Assembly: GCF_002973525.1 (NCBI RefSeq)
Contig: NZ_PVEN01000007.1
Span: 310,001 to 374,000, forward strand
Length of the DNA stretch: 64,000 nucleotides
Source: Paraburkholderia sp. BL21I4N1
GTDB lineage: Bacteria; Pseudomonadota; Gammaproteobacteria; Burkholderiales; Burkholderiaceae
Reading direction: 5' to 3'
Shown piece by piece: positions 60,367-64,000 of the stretch (position 1 is its first letter; every line of letters begins with the position of its first letter). The notes beneath the pieces were generated by a model. It was not told where the DNA came from. It saw only the letters and a list, made by a program, of their open reading frames with translations, and made no database searches. A program made the position numbers and the translations under genes.

Positions 60367-61275
60367 CTAGTCTCGCATCTTCGCTTCCGCCCATTTCCAC
60401 TCCCGCGCCGCCTTCACAAACGCCGCCAGATAATCGATGTCGTCATCAGTCTTGCGCGTGCCGAGGAAAATCTGCTTCGCAATACCCTGCTTTCCGAGTT
60501 GCACGGGCGTGAGCGGCATCCAGCTCGCGTATTCTTCCGCGAGCCAGCGAGGTAATGCCGCCACGCCACGGCCGCTCGCCACCATCTGCAGCATGATGTC
60601 GGTCGTCTCGATCACCTTGTGGCGCTTCGGCACCATGTTCGCGGGCGTAAGAAACTGCGTGTAGATATCGAGCCGGTCCGTTTCGACCGGATACGTGATC
60701 AGCACCTCATGCGCCAATTGCTCCGGCGTGACATACGGTTCTCCGGCCAGCGCGTGGTCATCGCCAACCACCAGCACCTGCTCGTAATCGAACACCGGCT
60801 GAAAATGCAACTCGGGCTTCTTGAGCGGGTCGGGCGTGACAAGCACGTCGATTTCATAGCCGATCAACGCGCCGATGCCGCCGAACTGGAAGCGCTGCTT
60901 CACGTCGACATCGACATCCGGCCAGCGCGCAAGATATGGCGACACCACCTTCAGCAGCCATTGATAGCACGGCGCGCATTCCATGCCGATCCGCAACGTG
61001 CCGCGCTCGCCCTGCGCGTACTGCTTCATGCGCTCTTCGGCGAGTTCGAATTGCGGCAGCAACCGGTTGGCGAGGCTCAGCAGGTACTGTCCGGCCTGCG
61101 TTAGCCGCATGGAACGCCCTTCGCGCGTCCACACCGGCGTACCGAGTTGCTGCTCGAGCTTCTTCACCGCATGGCTTAGCGCCGACTGCGTGAGATTGAG
61201 CGTATCGGCCGCGGCCGTGAGCGAACCGCGCCGCTCCACTTCCCGCACGACCATCAGATGACTACGATCCAGCAT
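60367..61275 (-). CDS. metR: MetR-like LysR-family regulator
   Basis: The 302-aa LysR protein has the HTH VVREVERRGSLTAAADTLNLTQSALSHAVKKLEQQLGTPVWTREGR and the MetR-like segment LRIGMECAPCYQWLLKVVSPYLARWPDVDVDV. MetR activates methionine synthase genes in response to homocysteine. It is divergent from mesX-mesD, and the 325-bp gap contains TGAA-N5-TTCA boxes, MetR's known target form. Two near-matches lie within 45 bp of its own start, consistent with autoregulation. Confidence 0.88.
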   Translation of the reverse strand: MLDRSHLMVVREVERRGSLTAAADTLNLTQSALSHAVKKLEQQLGTPVWTREGRSMRLTQAGQYLLSLANRLLPQFELAEERMKQYAQGERGTLRIGMECAPCYQWLLKVVSPYLARWPDVDVDVKQRFQFGGIGALIGYEIDVLVTPDPLKKPELHFQPVFDYEQVLVVGDDHALAGEPYVTPEQLAHEVLITYPVETDRLDIYTQFLTPANMVPKRHKVIETTDIMLQMVASGRGVAALPRWLAEEYASWMPLTPVQLGKQGIAKQIFLGTRKTDDDIDYLAAFVKAAREWKWAEAKMRD

Positions 61276-61286
61276 CGCTCACTCCA

Positions 61287-61320
61287 TGAACAAATTTAAT
61301 GCCTGCATGAAATAAATCCA
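61287..61320. promoter_or_regulatory. two degenerate MetR boxes near metR
   Basis: TGAA-CAAAT-TTAA (61287-61299) and TGAA-ATAAA-TCCA (61308-61320) each differ at one base from TGAA-N5-TTCA. They lie 12-45 bp upstream of the metR-like start. Confidence 0.55.
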
Positions 61321-61442
61321 TTTTTATTCATGAAAGGGAAACTATATCATCGCTGCCAGTCACTTTCTTCTGATTAGCACACGGCACATGGTCACGATGC
61401 AGGTCAACGTACGCCGCGTCATGAGCACGACTAATGGCTGCA

Positions 61443-61455
61443 TGAAATCGATTCA
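61443..61455. promoter_or_regulatory. perfect MetR box upstream of mesX
   Basis: TGAA-ATCGA-TTCA matches the MetR consensus exactly, with arms extending to CATGAA/TTCATG (61441-61457). It lies 146 bp before the mesX start. The remainder of the 325-bp gap holds one short open frame (61455-61604) and no other signal. Confidence 0.75.
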
Positions 61456-61600
61456 TGTCCCGCCAGCGGTGGCTCAACGTCAAATTCGTTTTGAATGCTG
61501 ATGCCGATGAGACTGCTGAGCAAAAAATCACGGAAGAAAAGCGGGAAACTTTGAAGAGCAAACGCAGTTTTCATTTCAGAAATCAGGATGCAAGATCACA

Positions 61601-62584
61601 ATGAGTCAAGAGTTCACATTTGCTATTAACAGCATCCGTTTCGATGAAGACTATCACCCTTCAGAAAATACGCGTACCACGACTAACTTTGCCAACCTGG
61701 CCAGAGGAAAGAGCCGCCAGGAAAACTTGCGCAACACCTTCAGCATGATTGACAATCGTTTCAATGCATTGGCGCATTGGGACAACCCTGAAGGCGATCG
61801 TTACGCTGTCAAACTTGAAATCATTTCCGTTGCAATGAATATTGACGGTGGAGGCAGTGGCAGCGCACTCCCTTTGATCGAAATATTGAAAACCAATATT
61901 ATTGATCGAAAAACCAGCGAACGCATTGAAGGCATTGCGGGCAATAATTTTTCGTCTTATGTGCGAGATTATGACTTTAGCGTGGTCTTGCTGGAGCACA
62001 ACAAGGATCGGCATGGATTCAGCACGCCAGATAATTTTGGAGATCTGCATGGAAAGCTGTTCAAGTGCTTCGTAAAATCCAGCGCTTACAGACATCATTT
62101 TGCTAAACCGCCGGTTATATGTCTAAGCGTTTCGAGCAGCAAGACCTATCACCGGACTGTCAATCAGCACCCCGTTTTGGGCGTCGAGTACCAGCAGGAC
62201 GAATATTCCCTCACTGACGAATATTTCAAAAAAATGGGCTTGAAGGTTCGCTATTTCATGCCTCCGAATAGTGTTGCGCCTCTGGCTTTTTATTTTACCG
62301 GCGATTTGCTTGCCGACTACAGCAATATTGAGCTTATCAGCACCATCAGCACGATGGACACCTTCCAGAAGATTTACCGGCCTGAGATTTACAACGCGAA
62401 TTCTCCAGCAGGGAAATCCTATCAACCCAGCTTGAAGAACCAGGATTTTTCTTTGACTCGAATTGTTTACGATCGGGAAGAACGTAGTCGGCTGGCTATT
62501 GAGCAGGGACGGTTTGTCGAGGAGCAATTTATCAAACCATACCAGGCCATTCTTGAGCAGTGGTCTGCTGACTACGCTCTTTAA
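61601..62584 (+). CDS. mesX: MesX (DUF1852), partner of folate-independent methionine synthase
   Basis: The 327-aa protein (FTFAINSIRFDEDYHPSENTRTTTNFANLARG..) is a DUF1852 member, full length. DUF1852/MesX is known as the protein required together with MesD for oxygen-dependent, folate-independent methionine synthesis, described in Acinetobacter baylyi. It is followed after 26 bp by mesD and preceded by a MetR box. Base composition is distinctly less GC-rich than the window average, suggesting horizontal transfer of the cluster. No signal peptide, so it is cytoplasmic. Confidence 0.88.
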   Translation: MSQEFTFAINSIRFDEDYHPSENTRTTTNFANLARGKSRQENLRNTFSMIDNRFNALAHWDNPEGDRYAVKLEIISVAMNIDGGGSGSALPLIEILKTNIIDRKTSERIEGIAGNNFSSYVRDYDFSVVLLEHNKDRHGFSTPDNFGDLHGKLFKCFVKSSAYRHHFAKPPVICLSVSSSKTYHRTVNQHPVLGVEYQQDEYSLTDEYFKKMGLKVRYFMPPNSVAPLAFYFTGDLLADYSNIELISTISTMDTFQKIYRPEIYNANSPAGKSYQPSLKNQDFSLTRIVYDREERSRLAIEQGRFVEEQFIKPYQAILEQWSADYAL

Positions 62585-62610
62585 TTAACAAAAACGCAAG
62601 GTCGTCTACC

Positions 62611-63639
62611 GTGAAAAAACTGCTACCCACTTCAACTGCCGGCAGCTTACCTAAACCCTCGTGGCTTGCTGAACCCGAGAAACTCTGGTCACCCTGGAAA
62701 TTGCAGGATCAGGGGTTGATCGAGGGCAAACAGGATGCTTTGCGCCTGTCGTTGCAGGAACAGCAACACGCGGGCATCGATATCGTCAGTGACGGCGAAC
62801 AGACGCGCCAGCATTTCGTGACCACGTTTATCGAGCACCTCAGCGGCGTTGATTTCGAGAACCGCAAAACCGTTCGAATTCGCGATCGCTATGATGCCAG
62901 CGTGCCGACGGTCGTTGATGCGGTTGCCCGGCAAAAGCCGGTTTTCGTTGAAGACGCCAGGTTTTTGCGCCAGCAAACCACGCAGCCCATAAAATGGGCT
63001 TTGCCGGGCCCGATGACCATGATCGATACGCTTTACGACGATCATTACAAGAGTCGCGAAAAACTCGCCTGGGAGTTTGCAAAGATCCTGAACGAGGAAG
63101 CCAGGGAACTGGAGGCCGCCGGCGTCGATATCATTCAATTCGACGAGCCCGCATTCAATGTTTTCTTCGACGAGGTGAACGAGTGGGGCGTCGCGACCCT
63201 GGAGCGGGCGATTGAAGGTCTCAAGTGCGAAACCGCTGTGCACATCTGCTATGGCTATGGCATCAAGGCCAATACGGATTGGAAGAAAACTCTGGGATCG
63301 GAGTGGCGGCAATACGAGGAAGCCTTCCCCAAGTTGCAAAAATCCAGTATCGGCATGGTTTCGCTGGAATGCCACAACTCGCACGTTCCGATGGAACTGA
63401 TCGAACTCATTCGAGGCAAGAAGGTGATGGTGGGCGCCATCGATGTGGCATCCAATACCATCGAAACGCCCGAGGAAGTCGCCGGCACGTTGCGAAAAGC
63501 ACTTCAATTCGTGGATGCCGACAAGCTCTATCCTTGCACCAACTGCGGCATGGCTCCCTTGTCGCGTGCAATAGCGAAAGGCAAGCTGGAAGCTTTGAGC
63601 GCGGGCGCGGAAATCGTCCGGAAAGAACTCTCGAACTAA
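62611..63639 (+). CDS. mesD: MesD, core-MetE methionine synthase
   Basis: The 342-aa protein (GTG start) corresponds only to the C-terminal catalytic barrel of cobalamin-independent methionine synthase MetE, which is about 750 aa. The zinc ligands and neighbours are visible: HICYGYG, SLECHNS and CTNCGMAPL. IVSDGEQTRQHF and WALPGPMTM line the active site. It lacks MetE's folate-binding N-terminal half. Adjacent mesX identifies it as MesD, which needs MesX and O2 and does not use methyltetrahydrofolate as methyl donor. Regulated by the adjacent MetR-like protein. Confidence 0.88.
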   Translation: MKKLLPTSTAGSLPKPSWLAEPEKLWSPWKLQDQGLIEGKQDALRLSLQEQQHAGIDIVSDGEQTRQHFVTTFIEHLSGVDFENRKTVRIRDRYDASVPTVVDAVARQKPVFVEDARFLRQQTTQPIKWALPGPMTMIDTLYDDHYKSREKLAWEFAKILNEEARELEAAGVDIIQFDEPAFNVFFDEVNEWGVATLERAIEGLKCETAVHICYGYGIKANTDWKKTLGSEWRQYEEAFPKLQKSSIGMVSLECHNSHVPMELIELIRGKKVMVGAIDVASNTIETPEEVAGTLRKALQFVDADKLYPCTNCGMAPLSRAIAKGKLEALSAGAEIVRKELSN

Positions 63640-63780
63640 TTCCGGGCTGAAGCCGGAAGTCGTACTCGGGGAATTGAAGGCTGCGTGGATTTCGGGGAGT
63701 GCCTTGAAATGGCTCCCTGAATCGGCCGGAACACGCCACCTCGATATTTCCGAGCCGCATCCAGTCATTGCTATCTACTC

Positions 63781-64000
63781 ATGTCACATTCCAGCACGGC
63801 CATCGAGCCTTTGAGCTTTCGCGAATCGCTCGGGCATTACGCATCCGGAATCACGGTGATTGCATCACACGTCGATGGCGAGCCGATCGGCTTCACTTGT
63901 CAGTCTTTCTATAGCGTGTCGATGAGCCCGCCGCTGGTGTCATTCAGCGTCATGTCCAGTTCGGTCAGCTATCCAAAAATTCGCCGGGCAGGTCGATTCG
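63781..64000 (+). CDS. flavin reductase-like protein, 3' end cut by window edge
   Basis: The visible 73 residues (LSFRESLGHYASGITVIASHVDGEPIGFTCQSFYSVSMSPPLVSFSVMSSS) match the N-terminus of the flavin reductase domain family (FMN-binding split barrel). These proteins reduce free flavin with NAD(P)H. It follows mesD by 141 bp on the same strand and likely supplies reduced flavin for the oxygen-dependent MesD/MesX reaction. The frame is open to the end of the window. Confidence 0.87.
   Translation, partial: MSHSSTAIEPLSFRESLGHYASGITVIASHVDGEPIGFTCQSFYSVSMSPPLVSFSVMSSSVSYPKIRRAGRF

Noticed and set aside
1..64000. tRNA, rRNA, CRISPR, insertion sequence or integrase in the window
   Set aside because: I looked for CCA-ending cloverleaf patterns, regularly spaced direct repeats and transposase-like proteins by eye and found none. 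A tRNA or covariance scan would be decisive.

Overview
The window is 64 kb of GC-rich, densely packed chromosomal DNA. Its gene content points to a beta-proteobacterium of the Burkholderia/Paraburkholderia group. Supporting signs are a DUF4148 protein, many LysR/AraC/TetR regulators, an aerobic cobalamin operon with a CbiG-CobJ fusion, a persulfide dioxygenase-rhodanese fusion of the kind described from Paraburkholderia phytofirmans, and an Hrp-type (PIP/hrpII) promoter. I see no rRNA, tRNA, CRISPR array, insertion sequence, phage gene or replication origin. All species-level statements are inference.

Layout. 1-8 kb: stress and housekeeping genes (DJ-1/PfpI, beta-carbonic anhydrase, DUF4148, DUF1488), a DHA2 drug-efflux MFS protein, an AraC/GyrI regulator coupled to a secreted alpha/beta hydrolase, and a phospholipase-D lipoprotein. 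8-11 kb: a LysR regulator divergent from an agmatinase-family ureohydrolase and an orphan polyamine-binding protein. 11-19 kb: the cobalamin locus, with cobM-cobK-cobL leftward and a B12 riboswitch followed by cobG-cobH-cobI-cbiG/cobJ rightward. 19-25 kb: a Rad50-like/Mre11-like pair, a DUF445 protein and a GNAT acetyltransferase. 25-30 kb: LysR/LysE, TetR/TetX-like monooxygenase with two clear operators, a YciH-type translation factor, and small secreted or membrane proteins in an AT-richer patch. 31-37 kb: an MsbA-related exporter and an ssuCBA-sfnC-like sulfur-scavenging operon. 37-41 kb: a leucine-type binding protein, a GlxA-like AraC regulator and an asparaginase, tied together by a 33-bp site present twice. 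41-50 kb: an AI-2E family permease, a phenol-hydroxylase-type FAD monooxygenase with DUF2783, and an aminotransferase/class II aldolase/ketopantoate-reductase-like operon with a divergent LysR. 50-60 kb: more regulator/effector pairs, an H-NS-like protein, a P-loop kinase behind an attenuator-like leader, the PDO-rhodanese fusion, a Nudix hydrolase and an O-methyltransferase. 60-64 kb: a candidate type III effector with a PIP-box promoter, then a MetR-like regulator divergent from a mesX-mesD-flavin reductase cluster (folate-independent methionine synthesis).

How parts work together. Most of the window is short regulator-target modules arranged divergently. Three carry readable cis-signals: the TetR/TetX operators, the MetR boxes, and the duplicated GlxA-associated box. 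The cobalamin genes and the cobalamin-independent methionine synthase are separate B12-related traits in the same window. The most unusual observations are the duplicated 33-bp box with matching promoter geometry, the PIP-box orphan effector candidate, and the four-segment attenuator-like leader at about 54.9-55.05 kb.
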